In this document: piece after piece, positions 17,825-25,437 of the stretch
How positions within the stretch are numbered: position 1 is the stretch's first letter
Layout of the letters: each line of letters opens with the position of its first letter
NCBI RefSeq assembly: GCF_026017845.1
Contig: NZ_CP100416.1
Coordinates: 9,550,366 to 9,614,365, forward strand
DNA from: Amycolatopsis mediterranei
GTDB lineage: Bacteria; Actinomycetota; Actinomycetes; Mycobacteriales; Pseudonocardiaceae
DNA: 64,000 nt
Direction of reading: 5' to 3'
Position numbers and translations under genes: made by a program
The notes under the pieces: generated by a model
Databases searched by the model: none
Seen by the model: the letters and a program-made list of their open reading frames with translations, nothing else
What the model was told of the DNA's origin: nothing

Positions 17825-17837
17825 ATTGTTCAACAAT
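17825..17837. promoter_or_regulatory. FadR-type GntR operator
   Basis: ATTGTT-C-AACAAT is a perfect 6-1-6 palindrome. Its core TTGTTCAACAA fits the known FadR-subfamily consensus TNGTNNNACNA. It lies 31 bases upstream of the GntR start and 52 bases upstream of the MFS start, in the only intergenic region between them. Binding here could control both directions. Confidence 0.75.
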
Positions 17838-17889
17838 CCTTACCGTGTGAGGCACGCCACGATGAGAGACACTGGCCAGGAGGTGCCCC

Positions 17890-19134
17890 ATGACTGCCAC
17901 TACCGCTACCGAGGCCCGGCCGTTCGACTGGTTCCGCACGCTGGGAAAACGGGGCCGCCGCGCCTTCGTGGGCGCGTTCGGCGGGTACGGCCTGGACTCG
18001 TTCGACTACCAGACCCTGCCGCTCGGCCTGGCCGCGATCACCGCGTACTTCGGTATCTCGAGCGGTGAAGCCGGCCTGCTCGGCACGACGACGCTGGTCG
18101 TGTCGGCCGTCGGCGGGGTCGGGGCCGGCATGCTGGCCGACCGGATCGGCCGCGTCCGGACGCTGCAGATCACCATCGCGATGTACACGATCTTCACCGT
18201 GCTCTGCGGGTTCGCGCCCAACTTCGAGACGCTGCTGATCTTCCGCGCGCTCCAGGGCCTGGGCTTCGGCGGCGAGTGGGCGGCCGGCGCGGCACTGGTC
18301 GCCGAGTATTCGCAGGCGAAGTACCGTGGCCGGACCGTGGCGTTCGTGCAGAGCGCGTGGGCGGTCGGCTGGGGCCTGTCGGTGATCGTCTACACCGTCG
18401 TGTTCAGCGTGGCGAGCGACGCCGTGGCCTGGCGGATCATGTTCTGGACCGGCGTCATCCCGGCCCTGCTCGTGCTGTGGGTCCGCAAGAGCGTCAAAGA
18501 TGCCCCGCGCGCCGAAGAGCGCCTGAAGACCGAGCGTCCGAAGGGCACCCTCGTCCAGATCTTCAAGGGCGACCTGGTCCGCACGACGTTCTTCGCCGCG
18601 CTGCTGGCCACCGGCGTCCAGGGCGGGTACTACACGATCTCCACGTGGCTGCCGTCCTACCTGAAGAAGACGCGCGAGCTGACCGTGATCGGCACCGGCG
18701 GCTACCTCGCCTTCCTCATCACCGGTGCCTTCGTCGGGTACATCTGCGGCGGCTACCTGACCGACCTGATGGGGCGCAAGAAGACCTTCCTGACCTTCGC
18801 GCTGCTCTCGGCCGCGCTGATCGTCGCGTACACGCAGATCCCCAAGGGCGCCAACGGGCTCGTGCTGGTGCTCGGCTTCCCGCTCGGCTTCTCGATGTCC
18901 GCGATCTTCAGCGGGTTCGGCGCGTTCCTCGCCGAGCTGTACCCGACCGCGCTGCGCGGCACCGGGCAGGGCTTCACCTACAACTTCGGCCGCGCGGTCG
19001 GGGCGATCTTCCCGACTGTGGTCGGTTTCCTGGGCGCGGGCGGCGCGATCGTGTTCGGCGCGCTGGGCTACGGCATCGCGGTGCTGGCCCTGCTCGGCCT
19101 CCCGGAGACCCGCGGCATCGAACTCGTCGATTGA
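17890..19134 (+). CDS. MFS transporter, metabolite:H+ symporter type
   Basis: This 414-residue protein has the twelve-helix pattern of the major facilitator family. The GADRIGRVR-type loop between helices 2 and 3 (MLADRIGRVRTLQ), GFGGEWAAGAALVAEY in helix 4-5, and the second loop LTDLMGRKKTF are all present. The protein resembles the carboxylate/sialate symporter branch (FGGYGLDSFDYQTLP near residue 35). RBS GGAGGTG precedes the ATG. As first gene of the operon with DUF1445 and PxpABC, it probably imports an amino acid derivative such as 5-oxoproline or a related acid; this is context inference. Confidence 0.88.
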   Translation: MTATTATEARPFDWFRTLGKRGRRAFVGAFGGYGLDSFDYQTLPLGLAAITAYFGISSGEAGLLGTTTLVVSAVGGVGAGMLADRIGRVRTLQITIAMYTIFTVLCGFAPNFETLLIFRALQGLGFGGEWAAGAALVAEYSQAKYRGRTVAFVQSAWAVGWGLSVIVYTVVFSVASDAVAWRIMFWTGVIPALLVLWVRKSVKDAPRAEERLKTERPKGTLVQIFKGDLVRTTFFAALLATGVQGGYYTISTWLPSYLKKTRELTVIGTGGYLAFLITGAFVGYICGGYLTDLMGRKKTFLTFALLSAALIVAYTQIPKGANGLVLVLGFPLGFSMSAIFSGFGAFLAELYPTALRGTGQGFTYNFGRAVGAIFPTVVGFLGAGGAIVFGALGYGIAVLALLGLPETRGIELVD

Positions 19135-19144
19135 GGGGGAACTC

Positions 19145-19939
19145 ATGACAACCTTCGACGAACCCGCGACCTTCACCCCCGCGCAAGCGCGCGAAGCGTT
19201 CCGCCGCGGCACCGCCCACCCCACGACCGGCTGGGCCAGCGGCTTCACCCAGACCAACCTGATCGCCGTGCCCGAGGACTGGGCCTACGACGTCCTGCTG
19301 TTCTGCACCCGCAACCCGCAGGCGTGCCCGCTGCTCGACGTCACCGACCCCGGCGACCCGGCCACCCGGCTCGCCGAGGACGCGGATCTGCGCACCGACC
19401 TGCCGCGCTACCGGATCTGGCAGAACGGCGTCCTCGCCGGCGAGGTGTCGGACGCGACCGGCCTGTGGCGCAGCGACATGGTCGCCTTCTCGATCGGCTG
19501 CAGCTTCACGTTCGAGACGGCACTGGCCGCCGAGGGCGTCCCGCTGCGGCACGTCGACCAGGGCCGCAACGTCGCCATGTACGTGACGAACCGGCCGTGC
19601 GAACCCGCCGGGCGGCTGTTCGGGCCGATGGTGGTGTCGATGCGCCAGATCCCGGAGGACCGCGTCGACGACGCCATCCGGATCACCCGCACGATGCCCG
19701 CGGTGCACGGCGCCCCGGTGCACGTCGGTGACCCGCGCGCGCTGGGCATCGACGACCTTTCCCGGCCGGACTTCGGCGACCCGGTGGACGCGGAACCGGG
19801 TGACGTGCCGGTGTTCTGGGCCTGCGGAGTCACCCCGCAGGCGGCGCTGATGGCATCGCGGCCCCCCTTTGCGATCACGCACGCGCCGGGGTACATGTTC
19901 ATCACCGATCGGTACGACAGCGAATACCGGGTGGGCTGA
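19145..19939 (+). CDS. DUF1445/YcsI family protein, D-glutamate cyclase-like
   Basis: This 264-residue protein belongs to the putative hydro-lyase family DUF1445 (B. subtilis YcsI). Typical segments are GWASGFTQTNLIAVP, RIWQNGVL, FSIGCSFTFE, VAMYVTNRPC, GPMVVSMRQIP, the HGAPVHVGDP motif and FWACGVTPQAAL. The same domain occurs in mitochondrial D-glutamate cyclase, which interconverts D-glutamate and 5-oxo-D-proline. Its place directly before the 5-oxoprolinase genes fits such a role. B. subtilis has a similar order (ycsF, ycsI, kipI, kipA). It begins ten bases after the transporter stop. Confidence 0.88.
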   Translation: MTTFDEPATFTPAQAREAFRRGTAHPTTGWASGFTQTNLIAVPEDWAYDVLLFCTRNPQACPLLDVTDPGDPATRLAEDADLRTDLPRYRIWQNGVLAGEVSDATGLWRSDMVAFSIGCSFTFETALAAEGVPLRHVDQGRNVAMYVTNRPCEPAGRLFGPMVVSMRQIPEDRVDDAIRITRTMPAVHGAPVHVGDPRALGIDDLSRPDFGDPVDAEPGDVPVFWACGVTPQAALMASRPPFAITHAPGYMFITDRYDSEYRVG

Positions 19940-19940
19940 A

Positions 19941-20693
19941 ATGGATCTGAACAGCGATCTCGGCGAGGGCTTCGGCGCCTGGAAGATGGGCGACGACGAA
20001 GCCATGCTCGACATCGTGACCAGCGCGAACGTCGCCTGCGGCTTCCACGCCGGCGACCCGTCGGTGATGCGGCGGGTGTGCGAACTGGCGGCCGGGCGCG
20101 GGGTCGCGATCGGCGCGCACGTCGGCTACCGCGACCTGGCCGGCTTCGGCAGGCGCGCGCTCGACATCGCGCCGGACGAACTGGCGGACGAAGTGCTCTA
20201 CCAGATCGGCGCGCTCGACGCGTTCGCCCGCGCGGCGGGCAGCCGCGTGACGTACGTGAAGCCGCACGGCGCGTTGTACAACACCGCGGCGGGCGACGCC
20301 GAGCAGGCGGCGGCGATCGTCGAGGGCCTGCGCCGGTACGACCCCGCGCTGGCCCTGCTCTGCTTGCCGGACTCGGAAATGCAGCGGGAAGCGGAGAAAG
20401 CCGGCGTCGTCGCGTACGCGGAGGCGTTCGCGGACCGGGCGTACACCGCGGAAGGCCGGCTCGTCTCGCGCAAGCGGCCGGGCGCCGTCCTGCACGACGC
20501 CGGGGCCGTGGCCGACCGGGCGGTGGCGATGGCCACCGGCGGCGGCGTCGTGACGGCCGACGGCGGCAAGCTCGACCTGCGCCCGGATTCCCTGTGCGTG
20601 CACGGCGACACGCCGGGCGCGGTCGAGCTGGCCCGCCGGATCCGGGCCGGCCTGACCGCCGCGGACGTCCCCCTCACCGCGTTCACCGGATGA
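19941..20693 (+). CDS. pxpA: 5-oxoprolinase subunit A, LamB/YcsF family
   Basis: This 250-residue protein starts MDLNSDLGEGFG, the family hallmark, then has IVTSANVACGFHAGDP, GVAIGAHVGYRDL, VKPHGALYN and CVHGDTPGAVELA. PxpA acts with PxpB and PxpC to open 5-oxoproline to L-glutamate at the cost of ATP. I chose the ATG at 19941 because upstream residues in the same frame belong to the DUF1445 gene read out of frame. It starts one base after that gene's stop and overlaps pxpB by ATGA. Confidence 0.94.
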   Translation: MDLNSDLGEGFGAWKMGDDEAMLDIVTSANVACGFHAGDPSVMRRVCELAAGRGVAIGAHVGYRDLAGFGRRALDIAPDELADEVLYQIGALDAFARAAGSRVTYVKPHGALYNTAAGDAEQAAAIVEGLRRYDPALALLCLPDSEMQREAEKAGVVAYAEAFADRAYTAEGRLVSRKRPGAVLHDAGAVADRAVAMATGGGVVTADGGKLDLRPDSLCVHGDTPGAVELARRIRAGLTAADVPLTAFTG

Positions 20694-21301
20694 CCGTCCG
20701 GCTGCTGCCGTGCGGGCGGCGCGCGGTCCTGGTGGAACTGGACGACGTGCTGGGCTTCCAGGCGGCACTGACGCAGTCGCCGCCGGACGGGGTCGTCGAA
20801 CTCGTCCCGGCGGCGCGGACACTGCTGGTCCGCTTCGACCCGTCGATGACGAACGCGGAACGCCTGGGCGCGCTGCTGCGTCAAGTGTCCCCTGTGGACA
20901 GTGTGGCGGCCGACGCGGGCGAGGTGGTGATCCCGGTGGTGTACGACGGCGAAGACCTGGCCGACGTGGCCGCGGAGACGGGGTTGAGCGAGGCTTCGGT
21001 GATCGCGCGGCACACCGCGGGGACGTACGTTTCGGCGTTCTGCGGCTTCGCACCGGGCTTCGCCTACCTGACCGGGTCGGACCCGGCGCTGCACGTGCCC
21101 CGGCGGTCTTCGCCGCGCACCCGCATCCCGGCGGGCTCGGTGGCGATCGCCGGTGAGTACAGCGCGATCTACCCGAGCGCGTCACCGGGCGGCTGGCGGT
21201 TGCTTGGCCGGACCGGCGTGCCGGTGTGGGACGTCGAGCGCGACCCGCCGAACCTGCTGCCGCCGGGCACCCGGGTCCGGTTCACGGCGGTGCCGTCGTG
21301 A
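20690..21301 (+). CDS. pxpB: 5-oxoprolinase subunit B, KipI family
   Basis: This 203-residue protein carries the allophanate hydrolase subunit 1 fold. Visible motifs are LLPCGRRAVLVELDD at the start, the IPVVYDGEDLADVA segment, FCGFAPGFAYLTG and GGWRLLGRTGVPVWD. In B. subtilis the homologue KipI also inhibits the sporulation kinase KinA, but in operons with pxpA and pxpC the metabolic role is the likely one. The ATG at 20690 overlaps the pxpA stop, and its own stop overlaps the pxpC GTG. Confidence 0.93.
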   Translation: MTVRLLPCGRRAVLVELDDVLGFQAALTQSPPDGVVELVPAARTLLVRFDPSMTNAERLGALLRQVSPVDSVAADAGEVVIPVVYDGEDLADVAAETGLSEASVIARHTAGTYVSAFCGFAPGFAYLTGSDPALHVPRRSSPRTRIPAGSVAIAGEYSAIYPSASPGGWRLLGRTGVPVWDVERDPPNLLPPGTRVRFTAVPS

Positions 21302-22131
21302 AGCTCGAAGTCGTCCGGCCCGGGTTCGCGACGACGGTGCAGGACCTCGGCCGCCCGGGCCACGCGGCGCTCGGCGTCGGCCGCTCCGGCGCGGCCGACC
21401 GCGAGTCGTTCCGGCTGGCCAACCGGCTGGTCGGGAACCCGGACGACGCGGCGGCCCTGGAGGTCACGCTCGGCGGGCTGGTGCTGCGCGCTTCGGGCGT
21501 GACGACGGTGGCGGTCACCGGCGCGGCCTGCCCGCTCTCGAAAGGCGGCCCGAACGGGCCGATCACGTTGTGGCCCGGAGAGGAGCTGGCGCTGGGCACG
21601 GCGGTGTCGGGGCTGCGGTGTTACGTCGCGGTGCGCGGCGGGATCGACGTACCGCCGGTGCTGGGTTCCCGGGCGACGGACACGCTCGGGAAGCTCGGCC
21701 CGCCGCCGGTGACGGCCGGGATGCTGCTGCCGATCGGCCCGGCTCCGCGGGCGTTCCCGGTGGTGGACCTCGCGCCCCGGGCGGCGTTGCCGGCGGAACC
21801 GGTGCTGCGCGTGACGCCGGGTCCGCGTCGCGACTGGTTCACCGCGCCGGACGAACTGTTGTCCACTGTGTACACGGTCTCGCCGGATTCGGACCGCGTC
21901 GGCATCCGGCTGACCGGGCCGGCACTGGCCCGGGCGCGCCACGACGAGTTGCCGTCGGAGGCGTGCGTGCCGGGGTCGCTGCAGGTGCCGCCGTCGGGCC
22001 GGCCGATCCTGTTCCACGCCGACCACCCGACGACGGGCGGGTATCCGGTGATCGCGGTCGTCGAGGAGGCGGACCTGGATCTGGCGGCCCAGCTGCGGCC
22101 GGGCCAGACCGTGCGGTTCCGGGCGGCCTAG
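21298..22131 (+). CDS. pxpC: 5-oxoprolinase subunit C, KipA family
   Basis: This 277-residue protein is the biotin-dependent-carboxyltransferase-like (allophanate hydrolase subunit 2) partner of PxpB. It begins with KLEVVRPGFATTVQDLGRPG and has GRSGAADRESFRLANRLVGN, a further conserved AVRGGIDVPPVLGSRATDT, and GYPVIAVV at the end. GTG 21298 forms a GTGA overlap with pxpB. It completes the operon and is followed by a very strong hairpin. Confidence 0.93.
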   Translation: MKLEVVRPGFATTVQDLGRPGHAALGVGRSGAADRESFRLANRLVGNPDDAAALEVTLGGLVLRASGVTTVAVTGAACPLSKGGPNGPITLWPGEELALGTAVSGLRCYVAVRGGIDVPPVLGSRATDTLGKLGPPPVTAGMLLPIGPAPRAFPVVDLAPRAALPAEPVLRVTPGPRRDWFTAPDELLSTVYTVSPDSDRVGIRLTGPALARARHDELPSEACVPGSLQVPPSGRPILFHADHPTTGGYPVIAVVEEADLDLAAQLRPGQTVRFRAA

Positions 22132-22144
22132 CTTTCCTCCCAGC

Positions 22145-22188
22145 GTCGTGAGCGGCAGAGCGGGTCAGGCCCGCCTGCCGCTCACGAC
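22145..22188. terminator. Bidirectional terminator after pxpC
   Basis: GTCGTGAGCGGCAG (22145-22158) pairs with CTGCCGCTCACGAC (22175-22188), and inside it GCGGG (22160-22164) pairs with CCCGC (22170-22174) around TCAGG. This gives 19 base pairs with a single unpaired A. It should end the pxp operon. It also covers the last codons and stop (22165-22167) of the convergent membrane-protein gene. Confidence 0.8.
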
Positions 22189-22404
22189 CACCAGCCAGGC
22201 GGCGTTCGTGGCTCCGATCGCGAGCCACGCCGCCCAGGCCGCGCCCGGGGCCAGCCAGGTGGTGACGACCCCCAGTGCCACCGTCACCACCACGGGCCAC
22301 GCGCGCCACCGCCGTCGCGGCCGCCGCTCGGCGAAGTAGGCGTCCAAGGCCTCCGCGACCTGGTCGTCGATCTCGTCGCGCAGCCGCGGGTCCAGTTCAG
22401 ACAT
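22165..22404 (-). CDS. Small membrane protein, function unknown
   Basis: This 79-residue protein begins MSELDPRLRDEIDDQVAEAL and has a charged amphipathic N-terminal half (about 1-33) and then two hydrophobic segments (about 36-52 and 55-72). I do not recognise a family beyond a general resemblance to short actinobacterial membrane proteins. It overlaps the upstream gene 22397-22750 by eight bases, so the two are co-translated. The ArsR-type regulator divergent to the pair probably controls it. Confidence 0.7.
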   Translation of the reverse strand: MSELDPRLRDEIDDQVAEALDAYFAERRPRRRWRAWPVVVTVALGVVTTWLAPGAAWAAWLAIGATNAAWLVVVSGRRA

Positions 22405-22750
22405 GCGCCGGCACCGGCCGCGGCACGGCGACGGACAGGCACGCCAGCGCCAGCGGCACCTCCAGGCCGGCCATGAGCAGCGAAAACACCACGTCGTCGC
22501 CGGCCGTGACCACGTCGAACCAGGCGTCGGCGAGCAGCAGCGTCGCGGTGGCCGTCGCGACCAGCGGCGTCCGCGCATCACCGCGGCTCAGCAGCCAGGC
22601 CGTGAGCAGCAGGCCGGCCGCCTCCGCCGTGTCGAAGCCCGTCCAGGCCAGCCGCCAGTGCTGCGCCTGCACGACCTCCGGCAACGTCGTCCCCAGTACC
22701 GCGATCCACGGCAGCAGGCACAGCCCGGCCGCCCAGAAGAGCTTCTTCAT
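22397..22750 (-). CDS. Small four-helix membrane protein, function unknown
   Basis: This 117-residue protein begins MKKLFWAAGLCLLPWIAVLG and has about four hydrophobic segments (5-22, 42-58, 64-80 and 88-106). No catalytic motif is visible and I recognise no named family. It is the first gene of a two-gene unit that faces an ArsR-type regulator, with a perfect inverted repeat between them. A role in a membrane response controlled by that regulator is likely but unspecified. Confidence 0.7.
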   Translation of the reverse strand: MKKLFWAAGLCLLPWIAVLGTTLPEVVQAQHWRLAWTGFDTAEAAGLLLTAWLLSRGDARTPLVATATATLLLADAWFDVVTAGDDVVFSLLMAGLEVPLALACLSVAVPRPVPAHV

Positions 22751-22792
22751 GCGAACCCCCGAGTTCTCTCTTCCGACCCAAGGTAGCGATTG

Positions 22793-22818
22793 CAGAGATT
22801 CTTTGCAAACAATCTCTG
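22793..22818. promoter_or_regulatory. Inverted repeat between membrane genes and ArsR-type regulator
   Basis: CAGAGATT (22793-22800) and AATCTCTG (22811-22818) form a perfect 8-base inverted repeat with a ten-base centre, CTTTGCAAAC, that itself contains TTTGCAAA. It ends 15 bases before the regulator ATG and lies 42 bases upstream of the divergent membrane gene. Position and symmetry fit an operator for the winged-helix regulator. Confidence 0.6.
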
Positions 22819-22833
22819 TAGTACGCTCCGGGC

Positions 22834-23415
22834 ATGGTCGAACGTCCCGAAAAGCGCGTCCTGACCGGCGCGGACCTCAAGGCCTTCTACAAGGCGCTGG
22901 CCAACCCCGTGCGCCGGGACATCCTCAGCTACCTGGGCAAACACGGCGAGGCGAACTCCACGAGCGTCGCGAAGGCACTGGGCGAGAGCACCGGGACGAC
23001 CAGCTACCACCTCCGCAAGCTCGCCGACCTGGAGCTGATCGAGGAGCTCGAGAACCGCGGCGACGGCCGCGAGCGCTGGTGGAAGTCGCGGTCGAAGGAC
23101 ATCTACACCCCGCCCGGTCTCGACCTCGCGCCGGACGAGCGCGAAGCGATGCTGAAGCTCGGCGCGCTGAAGCTGAGTCACGACCTGGGCCTGGTCGCCC
23201 GGGCCTACGCGGGCTACGACAGCGCCCGCGGCTGGAACCAGATCTACCGCGCCGGGCTGCACCTGACGAAGGAGCAGGTCGCCTCCTTCGTCGAGGAGTA
23301 CCAGAACCTGGTGTGGAAGTACGTCACCGAGCCGGGACAGCACCCCGAAGGCTCGCGGTCGGTGGCCGTCCGGTTCATCGTGGTGCCGGACGAGGAGGAG
23401 TCCGTTGAGGACTAG
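22834..23415 (+). CDS. ArsR-type winged-helix regulator
   Basis: This 193-residue regulator has a winged helix at about residues 14-90: LANPVRRDILSYL, then NSTSVAKALGESTGTTSYHLRKLADLELIEE and a wing GDGRERWW. The C-terminal half is helical and lacks the cysteine metal sites of classical ArsR proteins, so a non-metal signal is likely. It is divergent from two small membrane protein genes and probably represses them through the inverted repeat at 22793-22818. Its stop codon overlaps that of the convergent AlkB-like gene within the four bases CTAG. Confidence 0.85.
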   Translation: MVERPEKRVLTGADLKAFYKALANPVRRDILSYLGKHGEANSTSVAKALGESTGTTSYHLRKLADLELIEELENRGDGRERWWKSRSKDIYTPPGLDLAPDEREAMLKLGALKLSHDLGLVARAYAGYDSARGWNQIYRAGLHLTKEQVASFVEEYQNLVWKYVTEPGQHPEGSRSVAVRFIVVPDEEESVED

Positions 23416-24038
23416 AGCCCGGACACCCGGAGCGTGATGTTCAGCCGCCCGGCCAGGCCCAGCGCCGGGTCCGCCGTGCCCGGCAGCGTCTTCGGCACGC
23501 CGTGGTAGGCCAGTCGGGATGGGCCGCCGAACACGAACACGTCACCCGAACGCAGCTCGACGTCGGTGTACGGCCGGCCGCGGGTTTCGGTGTTGCCGAA
23601 GCGGAACACGCAGGCGTCACCGAGGCTGACCGACACCACCGGCTCGAGGCTGCGCTCGTCCTTGTCCTGGTGCAGCCCCATCTTGGCGGTGGCGTCGTAG
23701 AAGTTGACCAGCGCGACGTCCGGCGCGTACGCCTCGGCCGGCTCGCCGTACGCGGCCGTCAGCGCGCGGCGGCCGAGGTCGCCGAGCCAGTCCGGGAACG
23801 GCAGCACCGGCGTCCCCTCGCCGGTCGTGCGCGAGTAGCCGTACGGGTACCAGTGCCGGCCGAGGCAGACCGACTTCACCGACATCACGCCGCCGTTGGG
23901 CAGCCGGGTGTGGCGGTAGCCGGGCCAGCCGCGGCAGGCCGCGACCAGCTCGCGCTGTTCGTCGAAGCCGAGCCAGCCGGGCAGGTGCACGGCGCCGGGC
24001 GCGATCTCGGCGCGCGGGCGCGGCAGGAGGGCGTCCAT
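23412..24038 (-). CDS. AlkB-like 2-oxoglutarate/Fe(II) dioxygenase
   Basis: This 208-residue protein is likely to repair alkylated DNA bases by oxidative demethylation. The iron ligands are visible as HQD (in GLHQDKDE) and the distal His in AYHGV. The 2-oxoglutarate site RLNITLR near the C-terminus matches the AlkB RxNxTxR motif. I chose the ATG at 24038 (MDALLPRPRAEIAPG) because the long upstream extension reads through a dispersed repeat and has no conserved character. It stands alone and converges on the ArsR-type gene. Confidence 0.87.
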   Translation of the reverse strand: MDALLPRPRAEIAPGAVHLPGWLGFDEQRELVAACRGWPGYRHTRLPNGGVMSVKSVCLGRHWYPYGYSRTTGEGTPVLPFPDWLGDLGRRALTAAYGEPAEAYAPDVALVNFYDATAKMGLHQDKDERSLEPVVSVSLGDACVFRFGNTETRGRPYTDVELRSGDVFVFGGPSRLAYHGVPKTLPGTADPALGLAGRLNITLRVSGL

Positions 24039-24081
24039 CACCTCGATTGTGCCGGAGACTCCCGCCGCACAGCGGCTTTTC

Positions 24082-24124
24082 GGGGGGTCCGGGTGGCGGA
24101 GCACCCGGCCTGGGCCGAAGCCCC
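24082..24124 (-). repeat. Dispersed GC-rich repeat, family 1, copy A
   Basis: Read on the minus strand this copy runs GGGCTTCGGCCCAGGCC, GGGTGCTCCGCCACCCGG and ACCCCCC. It closely matches copies at 33384-33425 and 61305-61349. The inner part CCGGGTG-GCGGAG-CACCCGG is a perfect 7-base hairpin here. It sits in a 311-base gene-free interval. Confidence 0.7.
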
Positions 24125-24198
24125 AGATGTCATACGGTCGGTGATCGTCGAGGGCACCACGCGATGACCGCGGAACGTGACGCCCGCGGCAGCGAACT

Positions 24199-24242
24199 GC
24201 CGCAGGAGCCGTCCCAATGGACCAGCGGGACGGTCCTGCGGC
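24199..24242. terminator. Long hairpin downstream of the alcohol dehydrogenase gene
   Basis: GCCGCAGGA-G-CCGTCCC (24199-24215) pairs with GGGACGGTCCTGCGGC (24227-24242), giving 16 base pairs with one bulged G and an 11-base loop. It lies about 110 bases past the alcohol dehydrogenase stop on the minus strand and could terminate that transcript. The rest of the 24039-24349 interval holds repeat copy A and no gene I can support. Confidence 0.55.
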
Positions 24243-24349
24243 GGCATCCCCTCGCTTTGGGCCACCATGAAGTAGACGTTCCCACACCTGAATGTCACAA
24301 ACCAGCGTGGATCAGCTACGAACGGGTCTCTTGACCGCGGCGCCGCCGA

Positions 24350-25408
24350 TCAGTCACCGAACGTCACGACGGTGACGCCCGCTTGGGCCGGCACGGGGTC
24401 GTTCATCGCCGCCAGCGCGGCCGGGACGTCGTCGAGCCCGATGCGCCGGCCGATCAGCGCGGCGAGGTCGATGCCCGCCGTCTCGACCACGCGCAGCAGC
24501 TCCGGGTACTCGTGGGCCTGGAGCCCGTGGATGCCGACCAGCTCCAGCTCACCGCCGATGACGCGGTGCATCGGGATCGGAGCGAGGCCCTGCGCGGGCG
24601 GCATCAGCCCGGCCTGGACGTGCCGGCCGCGCTTGCGCAGGCTGCCGACCGAGGCCGCGCAGGTCGACGGCGAGCCGAGGCAGTCGAGCGAGACGTACGT
24701 GCCGCCGCCGGTCAGCTCGCGCACGTGCGCGGCGACGGCTTCGGGCCCGTCGAACGCCGAGGAATCGACCGTGACCGCGGCACCCGACTTCGCGGCAAGC
24801 TGGAGCGCGGCCGGCGAGACGTCGATGGCGACGACCTTCGCGCCCGCCGCGACGGCCAGCAGCACCGCGGAGATCCCGACGCCGCCGCAGCCGTACACCG
24901 AGACCCACTGACCCGCGGTGACGCGGCCCTGCCGCAGCACCGCGCGGAACGCCGTGCCGAACCGGCAGCCGAGGGCGGCAGCCTCGGCGGCGCCGAGCGA
25001 GTCCGGCAGCGCGACCAGGTTCGTCTCCGCGTGCTCGATGGCGACGCGCTCGGCGAACGACCCCCAGTGCGTGGCGCCGGGCTGGAACTCGCGGTCGCAG
25101 ATCTGCTGGTCGCCGCGGGCGCACTGGGCGCACGTGCCGCAGGCGCAGACGAAAGGCACGGTGACACGCGCGCCGAGCTCCCAGCCGCGCACGCCTTCGC
25201 CGAGCGCGACGATCCGGCCGGCGAGCTCGTGCCCGGCGACGTGCGGCAGCGTGACGGCGGCGTCGTGCCCCTGCCAGGTGTGCCAGTCGCTGCGGCAGAC
25301 CCCGGTGGCGTCGACCTCGATCACCGCGCCGCCCGGCGCGGCCACCGGCTCCGGCACGTTCCGCACGACGGGCGGGACGCAGAACTCCTCCATCACCACA
25401 GCTCGCAT
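24350..25408 (-). CDS. Zinc-dependent alcohol dehydrogenase
   Basis: This 352-residue MDR-family enzyme should oxidise an alcohol with NAD(P). The catalytic zinc ligands Cys38 (GVCRSDWH) and His60-Glu61 (GHE) are present. The structural zinc site Cys90-Cys93-Cys96-Cys104 is also intact. The Rossmann motif is GCGGVGISAVLLA, with AIDVS after it, which favours NAD over NADP. The substrate is unknown. It is followed downstream by a long hairpin and preceded, 29 bases away, by the end of a short HTH gene. Confidence 0.9.
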   Translation of the reverse strand: MRAVVMEEFCVPPVVRNVPEPVAAPGGAVIEVDATGVCRSDWHTWQGHDAAVTLPHVAGHELAGRIVALGEGVRGWELGARVTVPFVCACGTCAQCARGDQQICDREFQPGATHWGSFAERVAIEHAETNLVALPDSLGAAEAAALGCRFGTAFRAVLRQGRVTAGQWVSVYGCGGVGISAVLLAVAAGAKVVAIDVSPAALQLAAKSGAAVTVDSSAFDGPEAVAAHVRELTGGGTYVSLDCLGSPSTCAASVGSLRKRGRHVQAGLMPPAQGLAPIPMHRVIGGELELVGIHGLQAHEYPELLRVVETAGIDLAALIGRRIGLDDVPAALAAMNDPVPAQAGVTVVTFGD

Positions 25409-25437
25409 GGCGCGAGCCTAACGGCCGTCGACACCGC

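Noticed and set aside
24047..24334. Possible small protein in the gap after the AlkB-like gene
   Set aside because: The frame runs through repeat copy A and a long hairpin, has no ribosome site and no recognisable domain.
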